Below, piece by piece: positions 35,601 to 47,653 of a stretch of DNA of 64,000 bases. The stretch is from Acanthaster planci (taxonomy: Eukaryota; Echinodermata; Asteroidea; Valvatida; Acanthasteridae), in assembly GCF_001949145.1 (NCBI RefSeq), contig NW_019091359.1, positions 1,894,337 to 1,958,336 of the forward strand. Reading direction: 5' to 3'. A model generated the notes under the pieces. It saw nothing but the letters and a program-made list of their open reading frames with translations, was not told the origin of the DNA and did no database searches. Positions within the stretch are counted from its first letter, which is position 1; every line of letters begins with the position of its first letter. The position numbers and the translations under genes are program-made.

Positions 35601-38600
35601 CTGACAGTGGTTCAGCCTCGTTGGCAAGTTTGTCTTTGTCCTGATTTATGAAAGATCAACATAAACAAATCATGTGATAAGTGACATCAAAACACCTGTG
35701 CTTGCATCAGGGGATGGTGTAACCACATTGTTGAAGGACTTAGCATGGGGTATTACATTAACAGTTCAGAGTCCCTTTTTAAATCATCTGCCGGTTCCTT
35801 GGGGTTAGAGCATAGAGACATTAACCCTTGATGCACTCATGGTCACATGTGTTTGTCAAGGGATAACCAAGAAAACATCGGCCAGAGTTGACCTTTTTGG
35901 GACTTGTGGAACTGTCATTTTTAGAAAGTTACTTAATTTGTCATTGCAAATATGGAGAGCAGAATGCTCAACATCAAGAAATTGCCGTCATTTGGGGGGG
36001 GTTGTCACTGGTTCGTGGTTACCTCATGTCTTGCTTCGCACCCTGTGTCAGCATTTTTTTCTTTCTGCCTTTGGTTTGAAGTAAAATTGAATTTGTAGCC
36101 AAACTTGCTTGACTAACTGGAATCCTCATTGTTTTACTTTAAACGACTTCATGAATAATCACTTTGTGGAAGATACATGTATATTGTACATTATATATGT
36201 AGATACTGCTTTCAGCACACCAGCCTTACCTAGGACTCAAGACTTGACTTTTTTTGTCTTTTACCTACTTGTGGGCCTGAATTATTTCTTGTTTGGTGCA
36301 GACGTGTAAACCCACTGCTCAACGATACTTCAGTCTAAGCAAAAGTTGTAAACAACCTCCCATCAGCTTAGTGTTGCAACAGTGATCTGCCTTTTGGTGG
36401 GTGTGGCATTTCAATAATCCTTTTAATGCAGTGGATTTCACGGTGTTGTTTGATGGTGGAAGCATTGTACTCCAGTGCAGTTGTATTTCCTGTTTGTGTT
36501 GCCGGAGGTAGGAGGCACTCATGCTCAGTGTTTAGACTGCGGAAGTTTTGGCAAGGAAGCGTGATAGTCAAGACAGCGTCTCTTAATCTCTCCCACTGTG
36601 CCCGTAATGGCTAATCCACCCCTCGAATGTCAAGCTTGGACATGATCCCTAGGCTAATGCATCCCTTAGGAGAGCGCCTCAGGCAAGCATTTTGGTGACT
36701 GTGCTGCTTTGGACTAGTTTTTCCCTGGGAAGAGTAGAGTTGTCTTTGCCAAAGCAGGAAAACCAGCTGATTCAGTAAGCCGACCCCCTAGCTCAGCACT
36801 TATTCCCAAGGTTGTTCCAAGTTCCTAATTTATAATGCCTTTGCTGCTGATATTCACTGTTACATGTAAGTCTGGAGTTGCTGAGGAGGCGGTGGCAATC
36901 AAAGCACTAAGCACTTGATATATCTTCCTGACGAACCTCCTTCATTTTCAGTGCTATATAGGCCTGAGCAGTTCATCCCCAGTATCAGACATGTCACTGG
37001 TACCAGTACAAAGCAGGCATGCTTATGGATAAGTTACTTTACTGTGCTTTTGCTTTTTTCCCCTCAATTTCAAAACCTTTTGGTCAGAAAAAGTGACATT
37101 ATAAAAATGTGTTAATGTTACTTCTTGAAATATCAAATTTGAAGGAGTACTTGTATTTAAGTTCAAAAACGTAAGAAGTTATGAAGGAGGAGCATTATTT
37201 GTGGCACAGGTCATACCGGTAGCTGTTTTGTTGAGCAGGGGGTTCAATGACTGTTGGCTTGAATCACACACCCCCCAGTCTCCCGTACCTTATTGCAGTC
37301 CATCTTACAGAAAGAAATCGTGCCTTCAAGCGGAAGAGTGTAAACAACGTGGAAGCCTCTGCGAAGAACACAACAAGAATCGCCTCAATTAGACCAGGAG
37401 AGAAGTGTATACATGTAATTTCCTTGAGTTTGGGATGAGCATAGTTAGCGGACAATGGAACAGGCAGTCTAAGAGAATAAGTTTGGGCAGTTCCTGGTTT
37501 GTCTCTAGGGGGACAGGGGGATTGGAGTAGTGACTGTCCAGAGTAGTGACCTCATGGTCCAGTCAGGTGGCACATATTGGGTCTTTGTGGTTCCCTGTTC
37601 TCAAGGTAAATAACATGAGGGTGTTTACAGGGGTCAACAATCTTTGGCCAGCTCCTCCAACTTTTTTTTCACTGAAGAGACTTGAAGAACTGTTATGTAG
37701 GACGCAAACTTTTGGATTCATGATGCTTTATTTGTGGAAAGGACTGTTAACTTCTAGAAACTGCTGTACAGGGTTGCTCAGTGGTCAGTTTAAATTAAAA
37801 ATAATATAGAACAGCTGAATAAAATTATCAAACTGCTGAGAGATTAAAACGATGTTTTGTGGAAAAATTGAATGGGCTTAGGATGAAGAAAGAATTCTCT
37901 CACTCTAGATATCAGTGACTATACCATGCCAAAATTAGGCCAGTTTTTAAGATCCTTTCTGGTTCAACTCAGTGTTGAACAGTACAGTTTTTGTGGAAAC
38001 ATCATTTTGAAAAACTTTATAGCAAGAGATTCAAACACATTTTATCTGTGTATGTTAACCAACAGTGATGTGCATTTATTATAGTATGTGTTGTTACGTT
38101 GGGGCGTTGGTGTACCGACTGTCTCCAGAAGTGACAAAATTTTCCTCCCAAGAAATTCACAAAGAATGTTTGCTATGGAGTTGACACGTGTAGCTCATAA
38201 GATAGCTGGCTGTGTGTATCCTGGCCTCTGGAGATTTATGGTGTCTGACAGATGTTCTGAAAATCCAAATAAATCGGATGTTTCTGACAAGCGTTCCATA
38301 ACCCGATACGGTAGAGAGCTAGCAACCCAAATATGGAGAGGTAACATATATTGCAATGGGGAGGGGGGCGTTGGGTGTTTGCATGGTCGATTGGTAAGTA
38401 ACGATCTCTGCTTTGTTTGCCAACTGCGCATACCCCCCCCAGCCCGGCGAAATGAAATATTGAGTGCTGCAGCAACACATGATAGTCATCATTTGTGAGA
38501 TTTTTTTGATGCACTCGGAATGTTCACCCAAGAGACCGTTTATCATGATCGAGATGTTGGGCAAGCTTATAAATCTTGATCCCGGTAAGTTCATGAGTAC

Positions 38601-40411
38601 CAGAAACCAGTGGGACATTCTACAATGTGATTTGATTTCAGTAAGCAGTGATGATGTGACCAGGGCAGTGTCTGATGTTGACTCGGGTAGATTTCTGTAA
38701 AATAGATGTGCCAATTTTTACCTCCGGAATATGCGTTTTGTAACGAACACCATAGAATTATAGTGCAAGGTTTACATGTATAATTTAAACAAGACAGTGA
38801 AACCAAATTGTTCTTACATGTAAAATGATTTTTAATAAATGCCTTGCAAAATTAATGTCTGAATTTTCAGTATTTCTATTCCTCAAAACACTGACAGCAT
38901 TACAGACAGACAGACAGCTCGACAGGAACACTTACATTTCAATTAGTAATATGTTACCCATGACACTGACCCAAATGTCTTCAAACAGAATATCATGTAC
39001 ACAAACCTGTCAACATGACAACACTGGTCACATTAAACGATCGAGACAGAAATAGCTCAGCCATTATTGTACATTCCTAGCCTGGGGCTCCTTGATATTA
39101 TTAGATTGCAGAAAGCCAGACCAGATGGGGCTTATCAGGGGGCTCCTATCAAAATTGGCAGAAATACTGGGCCTGGGAAGGAACCTACATGTAGTTCTTT
39201 GGAAGGATATTTTGCTTAGCTTTCCTTAGTCGTGTTGATTTAAAAAAAATAATCCTGCTGATGATGGTTGCCATCAGTTAAATTAATGGGTGATGGGGCA
39301 GGGACGGGTGATGAAAAAGGGAGGGATTTTGGAATTGCTTAATAAGCCAGGTCTTTTTTGGGTGGCGGGGTCAAAAAGCCATTGGGAAAAAAACAAGATT
39401 TTGAGGAATTAGGAATTTAGTTTATCTGATTTGAGAATGAAGCGAATATAAAATACAGTAGCCTATTTAATGAATACATGTTCTGATTTGTTTGCACAGG
39501 TTGCAGACGGGCACCACAGTAGCCTAATGTAATTTATACATTTGTGTCTTTATTGCAGTTTGTTTACTCAGGTTACAGATAAGTACATACTTGGTTGTAT
39601 CCCAATGTTCGTCTAATTATGTTCTTATAATTTAATATGTAGTGCTTGCAGTATGTTGTGAAGAACACGCTACTCCAAAAATTGGGCTTAGTTCAAAATA
39701 AGAGATGTTATCATTACAGGTGTGAAAACATTAGTGGGTGGTTAGAATGTGCTTAAGAATAAAAGAGACATAACAGATCTTTTTTTCACCCTACAGCTAT
39801 GGTATGAAACCTTAGTTACACCTCGTTATGTAGTAGTTTGATTGATCTGGGACTGACAGGGCGTGATAAGATTGGTCTGTGGAAGTTCAGAGCAGACTTG
39901 ATTCATAAATGCAGTTTGGGGAAGGGGGGAAAACTGGGACATTCCTTCCCCCCCAAAAAAAAGAGACTTAAGAAGTGTTTGTGCTTTCTGAAAAATAATG
40001 AGGGAGACTTCACGGACTATTTACCTCTTCTCCTTCCTAAAGCATTGAAAAAGCCTCCAAATCTAGCCTCTCGACTTAGATTTAGAAGGTCCAAAAAATC
40101 ACCCCCCCCTCCAGAAAAAACACAATGGAAAGTTAACCTCTGGATCCACCCTTGTGCAAGTTGAGGTAGCTAAATGGATGGAGGCATCTTCAATTTCTCA
40201 AGTAACTTCACCGAAGTGTTCAAGATCCATTGGGTCTTCATATGAAGCCTCAGGTTGGATGAAACACATTCTTTGTATACTCCACTGAATTGTGATTCTT
40301 TCCTTCGCTTTGAAGGTTGACGGAATTTCAGAGGGTATCATTGTGTCAAGGGTCATCGAGCAGGGACCAGCGGACAAGTCAGAACTGAGGTTGCATGATC
40401 GCATCACAAAG
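31965..40411 (+). CDS. PDZRN3: PDZRN3/4-type RING–PDZ E3 ubiquitin ligase, 5' part
   Basis: This is an E3 ubiquitin ligase of the LNX/PDZRN family. In vertebrates PDZRN3 ubiquitinates membrane and signalling partners at synapses and junctions and modulates Wnt signalling. Three exons are in the window: 31965–32669 (235 codons), 34692–34772 (27) and 40316–40411 (32), all joined in phase 0. The rest of the gene lies beyond 64000. The order RING, TRAF-type zinc fingers, coiled coil, PDZ matches vertebrate PDZRN3 and PDZRN4 closely. The start at 31965 (MGYDLERF) was chosen because family members begin MGFELDRF. An in-frame ATG at 31923 would add 14 unrelated residues. Vertebrate PDZRN3 and PDZRN4 are paralogues, so an invertebrate copy may be the ancestor of both and the symbol is provisional. 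Confidence 0.93.
32670..34691. other. PDZRN intron 1
   Basis: A 2.0-kb intron between phase-0 exons. A CT/CA-rich segment with overlapping small open frames on both strands (about 33350–33900) has no recognised domain. No clear repeat termini are seen. Confidence 0.7.
34692..34772 (+). CDS. PDZRN3: PDZRN exon 2: start of the first PDZ domain
   Basis: This encodes EEVPLALQLGRENGSLGFNI and then IGGNR. GSLGFNIIGG is the carboxylate-binding loop of the first PDZ domain and matches vertebrate PDZRN3 almost exactly. The acceptor is TTTCAACAG and the donor CGG|GTAAGT. Confidence 0.93.
38903..38917. repeat. short CAGA microsatellite
   Basis: CAGACAGACAGACAG, nearly four tandem copies of a 4-base unit, in PDZRN intron 2. 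Confidence 0.85.
39910..40154. repeat. diverged copy of the CAAGG…GGATC repeat family
   Basis: The right end CTGGATCCACCCTTG (to 40154) is the reverse complement of CAAGGGTGGATCCAG, matching the ends of the copies at 24050 and 26367. C-run plus A-run segments (CCCCCCCCTCCAG, CCCCCCCCAAAAAAAA) mirror the G-run interior of the first copy. The left border is uncertain. Confidence 0.45.
40316..40411 (+). CDS. PDZRN3: PDZRN exon 3: middle of the first PDZ domain
   Basis: It encodes VDGISEGIIVSRVIEQGPAD and then KSELRLHDRITK, aligning with vertebrate [20 protein letters not shown] and LQIHDRIIEVNG. The acceptor TTTGAAG has a weak pyrimidine tract. The donor is AAG|GTAAAC. The rest of this PDZ domain must be on a later exon outside the window. 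Confidence 0.9.
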
Positions 40412-43400
40412 GTAAACACGTCTTTTTTTCTGCCTAATGCAGATGCTTTTTCTTGGGAGCTTAAAAACTTCAGCTCAAGACGTTTCCTTTCACACAATTT
40501 ACACTACTTGAACAGTAGTTTTAACATTGATATCTGTCCATTTATTTCAAAGGCACTGTTACCCGTATGAGTATGTACCTATTCATGGCAAAGAAGAAAT
40601 GACGTTGTTTTGCGATTCTTGCCCAATAATAACAAATTCTGCCAACATGAAATTCATAAATCGATGCAAACAGCTTGCAAAAAATAAACAGTGAATCCGA
40701 TTCTTCATGCTGTTTTTCAGTGCAAACATAAGAGTCAGTTTTCCTTAGCCAGGTTCTGATCCATCGTTCTGCATTTCTACTGATTAAAAACTTCCATTCA
40801 TAGAATAAATGATCCAATATCACGCTCGGGCACTGGCTGTTTGTTGATGGGTGGGTGCCCTGTGCGTTCGCCTTGCCCAGGTCTAATGCAAGATCAAATG
40901 CACTGGCCGGCTTCAAGATAAGGACTGGCATGCACCAGTGGTAAGTGCCGGGTGGTGATATACGAGACTTGCCAATGATCCCCGGCGCTAATTGAAGATC
41001 TGCATGACAGAAGCACGCTTCCCACACACACAAATCCACCATGGTGAATAGAAATTAGAAAATCTCAAATTGTTTGCAAACAGTCATAATAGATGGAGGG
41101 GGCAGTGTGGTTGAATTGGGGAGTCGTGGTTTGGATCTGACTCGCCTTTGAAGATTGCCGCTGTGCTTGCACCAGAAATCAAATTAGGAGGCTCTTTATA
41201 CTGAGTCTGTGGGGAATTTGAGTTTTAACATACCTAGTAGAAGAACCTCTGCATAAAAGAAGCATTTAGAGTTAGCTTTTGGTTTATTGTGAGCTTAAAC
41301 TTCCTGATTTCATCGCTTTGTGGGATAGGATTGCATTGCTCTCTTTAATAATTTGGAAAAGTCCTCCACTCGAGGGAGACACGAGGGCTTACCTAGGAAC
41401 CGGTGTGTAGCAGTAACATATGTACAGCACTACTATGCTAATGTGTGGCGACAAAAATGGTTGCAGCGAAAATCCTCGGTGTCGCATTCACGTCACACCC
41501 TCAGTGCAGCACCTTCTCAAAAAGGAGGGAAGACCTACCCCAAGGGTCACCCCCGTTGTCTTTTGTTCGGCCGTTGAAATTCAATACTCTGGTGCTGCTA
41601 ATCTGCGGCTCGAGAAAAAAATTGCAAACAGAGCCGTTTTTTTTTTAAGTGTGTTCGCCATACAACCTTTGTGGATTCTGCTGTATTCAATTCTGTGTTT
41701 TCATGCTCTCTGCTCTATTGCAATCTGTGTTTTTCATTGCACTTTTGAGATTTCCCTTCAAATGAGGTGGTTGAGGGAAGGATATTTATTTCGACATTAG
41801 TCACCCGGATGTGAGAGATTGCAAGCCTGTTCAGCGAAGTCTTAATTTTGTTTTTGAATTGTGAAATTACTTTGCTTCAGATTTGACAAGTCTGTTGGTC
41901 TATTTTGTGAATTTCTCCCTTAGATATTTTTGTAGTACTTAATGCTTGTGTTAAGTTTAATACACTGGAGGTCTTCAAAGTTTTACGTGAACATTTTTAG
42001 GGGTCTGAAATGAAGAACAATAACTATTTCCTACAAAATTTTGTTTTGTATTGAAAAAAAATTGTACATGGCATGCATGTTGTTTTCATTCTATCCCTCA
42101 GTGCCAATAGTTACAATGTACATGTATTGACTGCAAAATAACTGTATGTGTTTAACGATAAATTGAGGTACATGTACATATTGGGGATTGATGTTAGGAA
42201 GAGAAAGTGATTTTAACATGAAGTTAGACCAGTTTTGTCATCGTGCTTAAACACCTCTCTTTCATTCTCTGCATGAAGAAATTCTTTCGCTCCTGAAGAC
42301 GTCGACAACGGTGCCATTGCCCTTTGCTAAGTGGCAGAACAGTATAATTGGATTGCTTACGCTGGAAAGCACAAAGAAGAGGAAGGGAAGATTCCTTCTT
42401 CGAGGGGGGGGGCACGAGCTTACAAGCTTTAGACTGTCAGAGTATGTGCAATTGTGGCATCCACATAGAGTTGTACAGCATGAAGGGGCATTAAGAACGT
42501 GGGCAATTCTAGTTAAGACTATGTGTTCAGGGAAACTGTTGGAGTTAACACCGGTGCAGTCCCCCCCATTGTCCAACAGGGAGTTGTTGTGCTGGCGGAT
42601 TGTGTTGAGGGTAAAAAACAACCTTTAGTCCAGTTTGTTGGCTCTGTAATTCCATCCGCAGTGAGCAAGGTGAAACTGGCACTTAGGGAGAGGTTGTGTA
42701 GGTGATGTTCCCCCCATGGCAGAAATCTCCCCTGTACAAACAAGACCGCGGCTGTGCTTTGAATTGTCCAAGTTCTCCCCCCCTCTTCCTCTACCAACCT
42801 GCAAGGATCAACAACGCACCCCGACATCTATTTTCTGCTATTTTTGAGTCTGATCTTGGCGGGCTGAGCGAGAAGTTTGGCGTTTAAGCTTTATGCGGCA
42901 CCATCAGAGGATTTGGAAAGCTATCGCCCTTGTGGGTCCTCTCTGTCACCTCCGTGTCAAGTGCTTGTTCTCCTTTCTTTTGAGGGCAGCTTGCTGCGGC
43001 CTTTGCCGACAGCAACTGGCAATTGTTTATACAGGACCCCTTGGCAAATTGACCCCCATTGCCATTGGGGCCCTTTTTGGATCCTCCTCACCCCTTTCAG
43101 GGCAGGCACTTGTTTTGCAGTTTGTCCTGGCTGGCTGTTGATTAATGTGCTCATCATGGGCACTGGTGAAAATGGACAGGGGGCCATTTATCCTGCCCTC
43201 TTTCATCTTGTTGAAGATCTGAAAGCTGCAGATGGAAGACCTTTTAGACTTGTGCATACACTCCCCATCTGGGTAGTTATGAGAGCCAACTTAGGTGCAA
43301 ATTGCATCATCTTTCCTACACTTTGAACTGTTCGTCATTAGGCTACCTCTTGGATTCCAAACTGTATGGAAATTGTCCACCACTCTTTGCGGAAGCAGAA

Positions 43401-43970
43401 ATAATGGAATGGTGGAGAGAAATCTCAAGAAATGTTTTGGTGTTTTTGTTTATAAAGTAGGCGTACTGTTACTGTCTATAAGATACATGTACATGTAACT
43501 TTTGTACTGGTACCACAGGCCAATTTCACAACTACAAGTAAAACGGTCTTCAAAAAGTTGTACAAACTGTAACAGAGTTCTTCTAGCATTAAGTGTAATT
43601 TATCTTTGCCTCACCGAGGGAAATTCTGCCTTTGGATGATGTGTATTGTACTTGTTCTTTGCTGCACTGAAGTTTACGTCTTGAGTCTTCATGAAAGGGG
43701 AGAGAAATCGTGTTAACAGAAAATAGTGTGCTGAGCACTGTGATCTTGCCACTATAATCTTGCTTGGTCTGTTGGATTCCGGTATTTCAAAAGACATTTG
43801 AAGGTGGCTTTGTCCAAAGTGTTCGTGGTGTCTTGTTCTCAAAAGCTTGTCCTATCACATACTTAGTCCAGCCAGTGTTGGTCATTGGTCATCAACAGGC
43901 ATACCGGAGCCTGCTGTATTCACACCAGCATCAACTCCTTTTGTGTTTTTGGGTGCCATGTTGGCCGTGG

Positions 43971-44004
43971 GTTGAACCATAGTGTTGAACCATGGTTGAA
44001 CCAT
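43971..44004. repeat. three spaced copies of GTTGAACCAT
   Basis: Exact GTTGAACCAT copies start at 43971, 43984 and 43995, separated by one to three bases. It is a small irregular tandem array with no evident function. Confidence 0.85.
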
Positions 44005-44472
44005 GAGTCCAGGGGTTGAAATCACAAGGCAGACCAGCTGAGCAATGTTAATTAACTCACAATGGCATTTCCTGTTCATTCAAAGGTGGGGGAGGGGCTG
44101 TGGCACCCTAGGAGTACATGTCATGCTCCAGTTGGCATTGAGTTTATGCTGTAAATCCTCAAGTGTGATTCGCCATATCCCATTGTAGCATATGTTGTTA
44201 ACTTTCCGTTCCACAACAATCAGTGAATTTCTCTGAGTTCACTTCAGGGATGAAAGACTTGAAATGCGAAATTTTCAGTGTTCTGACCGCAAGACTTCTG
44301 CTTTCATGAATGGCGTGTACAGTTTACTGTATTTCCTATGCGGGCAAGAGTTTTGAATGGAAATGCTACATCTTTGCTTGACATACATGTATTTGTTATG
44401 AGCAAGACCCCATTCTTCAGCACTTCTGTTTTTTCGTTTATTTCTGTCTGAGGTGCAGATTGTAAGCAGTGA

Positions 44473-44831
44473 TTAAAGAGCACCTCTAAGGAAAACATGT
44501 CCTCACTGATTTTATCAGTTCAAATAAAGATGGAAGCATCCAATCAAACTCAGTGTCACTTGTCTGCGGAGCTCAATTATAACAATGCAGGTAGCTATTG
44601 TTTGGCCTGCACTAAGAACGCAGGGTAAGGGTTACCCTCGTTTTCTGTTTTCTCCGAATGAGGCAATCTACTCTCAGACTTCGCATCTTAGTGTGAGCAG
44701 AAAAAACCCTTTTTAGCCTGTTATATTTGAGCTCTGAAGACAAATGATGCTGCATTCGATTTGGATGCTTCCATATTTATTTAAACAGATGAAATCCGAG
44801 AAAACATGTTTTACTCAGAGGTGCTCTTTAA
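44473..44831. mobile_element. 359-bp MITE with long inverted repeats and TTAA flanks
   Basis: The left end TTAAAGAGCACCTCTAAGG and right end AGAGGTGCTCTTTAA are inverted copies. The similarity continues for about 75 bases, through AAAACATGT and ATGGAAGCATCCAA on both sides. TTAA sits at each outer end (44473–44476 and 44828–44831), consistent with a TTAA target-site duplication as made by piggyBac- and Kolobok-type transposases. There is no coding capacity, so it would be non-autonomous. Confidence 0.85.
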
Positions 44832-47598
44832 CATCAAGCTCAATCTCTGTACTTCCCTTGCAAGATCTCTCAAGAGAAGTTGGGTTTCTGGTGCAATGTT
44901 GACTGCAGAGAAGTGCACTGGTGCCCCTTGTGGTGAAGAGGCTTATTTTCATCTTTGTTGTTGTTGCATTGTTGTTTTCTTAATATTAATGCACTTTTGA
45001 GAGAATAGTCATATAACTACAGTGTACATGTACATGGACCTCTTTCACCAGGTCTCAGAATGGCATGTAGAAATTTTTCTGATTAAATTTCAGGTATGTG
45101 TGATCATTGTTCATTGTGATTAAACAAGTGATCTGTTGATGGAACAAAGAGTCAGGGAACTTATTGACTTTTCCTTCACTTAATGGTTTGCGTAGTCTCT
45201 GCCTACATGGGAAGAAGTGCGGTAGCCTGCTAGAGAAAGAACTGTTTTTCCTATCCTAGAATGTAATCACACTCCTTGACACCTGTGAAAATACGTTCCT
45301 ACCCCAAGTCCCAACATCTTTCCGCCATCTCTTGTTTGAACACAACACTTTCCTCAAAAGTATGTATACCATACCCTGGCTCTTGGCGGTCCCTTTGTGG
45401 AAGTATTTGTTTAGTTGGCGGAACCTTCTAGAAGATTTGGGTAATCCTACCTGAATAGACCAAAAATCCCTTTTACACTTGACCAGACTTGAAAGTCAAA
45501 AGAAAGGAGTGTAAAATATTGCCCTCTGGTGTGCATACATGTCGGACCAAAAATCAATTCCCTCCCCCTTTCTGTAGGGGCACAGAAATGATAAATTCTG
45601 TTGCGGCATGGTTTAGCCCGGAGTGGCATTTAAATGTAGCAATTTTTCAAGAGCTGTGTGCTACAGTCTGGCTAGATGCAGGCCTTATTGAAATTCTGTG
45701 GCTTAGTCACCTTGTTACCATCATGGGACTATAAATTACAAGATTGTTTGTACAAAATGTATGTAATTTACTTTAATGGATTCATTTTGAATTTACTGAA
45801 GAAAGCAGAAGAAAGTGCAAGTCTTACAGGCTGGTACAGGTACTCATTCGTCTGGTCCCAGACTCAACACTCAGTAACTATTAGCAGTATGCATTATTGC
45901 TAATCAAATCTTTCCATCACGCAGCTATCAAATATTGCAGTTTACTGGCTTTATCAGTCAGAAAATACCCAAAATTAGGGTAAAATGAGCTACATGCATA
46001 TGTACAATCATAATTTAACTGCAGTGTAAGTTATGTCTTAAATGTTATGATTCGTACTTTTGTCATTTTCTTTAAATTAAAAACTGCGTAAATATGTAAT
46101 GTTTGAACTCTTGCCTTTGTCACACAAAACGTATGAGTATTCAAATACAAGAATGTAGTTCCTGACTTTGTAAAATGGTAATGTTTTGTTGCAAGTAATC
46201 AGTTAAAGATTGACCAGCAATGGCATCCTAATTTTATTTATTAGCAGTGAATGACATATGTTTCTATGGCATTGCTGTTGGTGCTCGAAGTTCAGTGCAC
46301 TGTGTTTTAGCTCGCTAAAGGAAACTTTTTTAATTTGGACTAGATCAGTGCAAGTACAGAAAAAACCATTGACTTTATATCAGGTTGTGGATTGCAGACT
46401 GGGGCTTTGCAGTGTGGATATTAATCGACCAATCATATGATAAATGGCCACTCGGCAGGCGGACGCGACAATGGAATGACTGCTTACCAAGAGGCATTTA
46501 TCAAAACCGGCAGATAAAAACTCAAAGTTAACTCCTCGAAAATGGGGTAATTTGTTCCCATTTTTGGGGAGTGTATTGCAGCATCATTAGGTATATCCAT
46601 GGTCTGTAGATTGGGTGAATCAGGAAGGCCATCCGGGCAAAGTCAAGCCCTGAAGTACCACCGAGAAAAAAATGAAGTGGCTTGATTGCAGTTGGTGAGA
46701 AAAGAGCCGAGTCAGCTGCTGAGGTGTATAGCACATCAGTGATGGGTAGGGCCCGGGGTAATAATTATTGGAACTGAGACGTTGGAGGACTTCCAGTACT
46801 TCCACTTTTAAATGTTCAGAGTGTATTCTTTTCTTAATGGCACATTTTAGCTTTGCCAATGTGCACTTACATGTACCAAGACCATGTAAAGCCTATTCTC
46901 TGTTGCAATGTGTGAAATCGTGTTGGATTGAGCACATCTCCTACATTGGAAAATAATAATGTAATTTTGTAGGTCTTAAAGGTTGGCTACTTGTGGAACA
47001 TGTGTCATTGGCTATTCATGAGATTTTGGGTGGAGTCATAGCTTAGTAACAGAGCAGGGTGTCCATGTACATGTACATGTATGATCATTCAAAGTTCTCA
47101 ATTAGTTGTGCCTATGTTTTTTTATTCCAAGAATCGTACAATTCAGGTTCAAATAATGAAAAGAGAAATGATAAGAAACCCAACTTCCCTCTGTTTTCAT
47201 GTACATCACCACAGATTTTGCAAACGGCAAAAGAATCATTAACAAAACAGTGGAGGTTGAATGATGATTGCAGTCATGTCCCTTACGTTTGACATTGAAC
47301 AAAGCAAGGAAGGTTGCCTGCAAAACTCAATATCCTGATTGGCTCATCAGTTGTAATTACGACAATGTTGACCCTGTTCGTCATGTTGTATTTTGCCTGA
47401 TCTACTGAATCCAACAATGTGAGACCTGCTCACTATATTAAGTGATACACGCCACCTATTCCCCGTCAGATGCAACCCTGCCATCTCCCTCCTTCTCTCC
47501 CGTCACTTGCTAGCAGTTCCTGGCAGCCTGCCAGTCTGCATATTTGCGCGATCTTATGTTACAAGGCATTTGGCCTGGCTTTTCACAGAGGTGTTTTG

Positions 47599-47653
47599 AG
47601 GTGCTAGGCCTTCAGGTGGGACTAGCACCTGCCCAGAAAGAAAGAAAGAAAGA
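47599..47653. repeat. 9-bp hairpin followed by an AGAA microsatellite
   Basis: AGGTGCTAG (47599–47607) pairs with CTAGCACCT (47622–47630) around a 14-nt loop. Four bases later an AGAA tract runs from about 47634 to 47653. A hairpin directly followed by a simple repeat resembles the 3' end of a short retroposon, but no body is recognisable. Confidence 0.6.

Larger units (their letters stand above)
34773..40315. other. PDZRN intron 2
   Basis: A 5.5-kb intron. It contains a short CAGA microsatellite at 38903–38917 and a diverged repeat copy ending at 40154. I found no further coding exon in it. Confidence 0.75.

Noticed and set aside
40542-41042. 166-codon minus-strand open frame in PDZRN intron 3
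   Set aside because: No recognisable domain, motif or splice context. Plausible by chance in a window of this size.
42280-42320. Second hammerhead-like site (CTGAAGACGTCGAC)
   Set aside because: No GAAA core or stem follows at a suitable distance.
42877-43326. 149-codon plus-strand open frame in PDZRN intron 3
   Set aside because: The composition is not protein-like, with scattered Cys, Pro and Trp and no domain, and it does not continue the PDZ domain.
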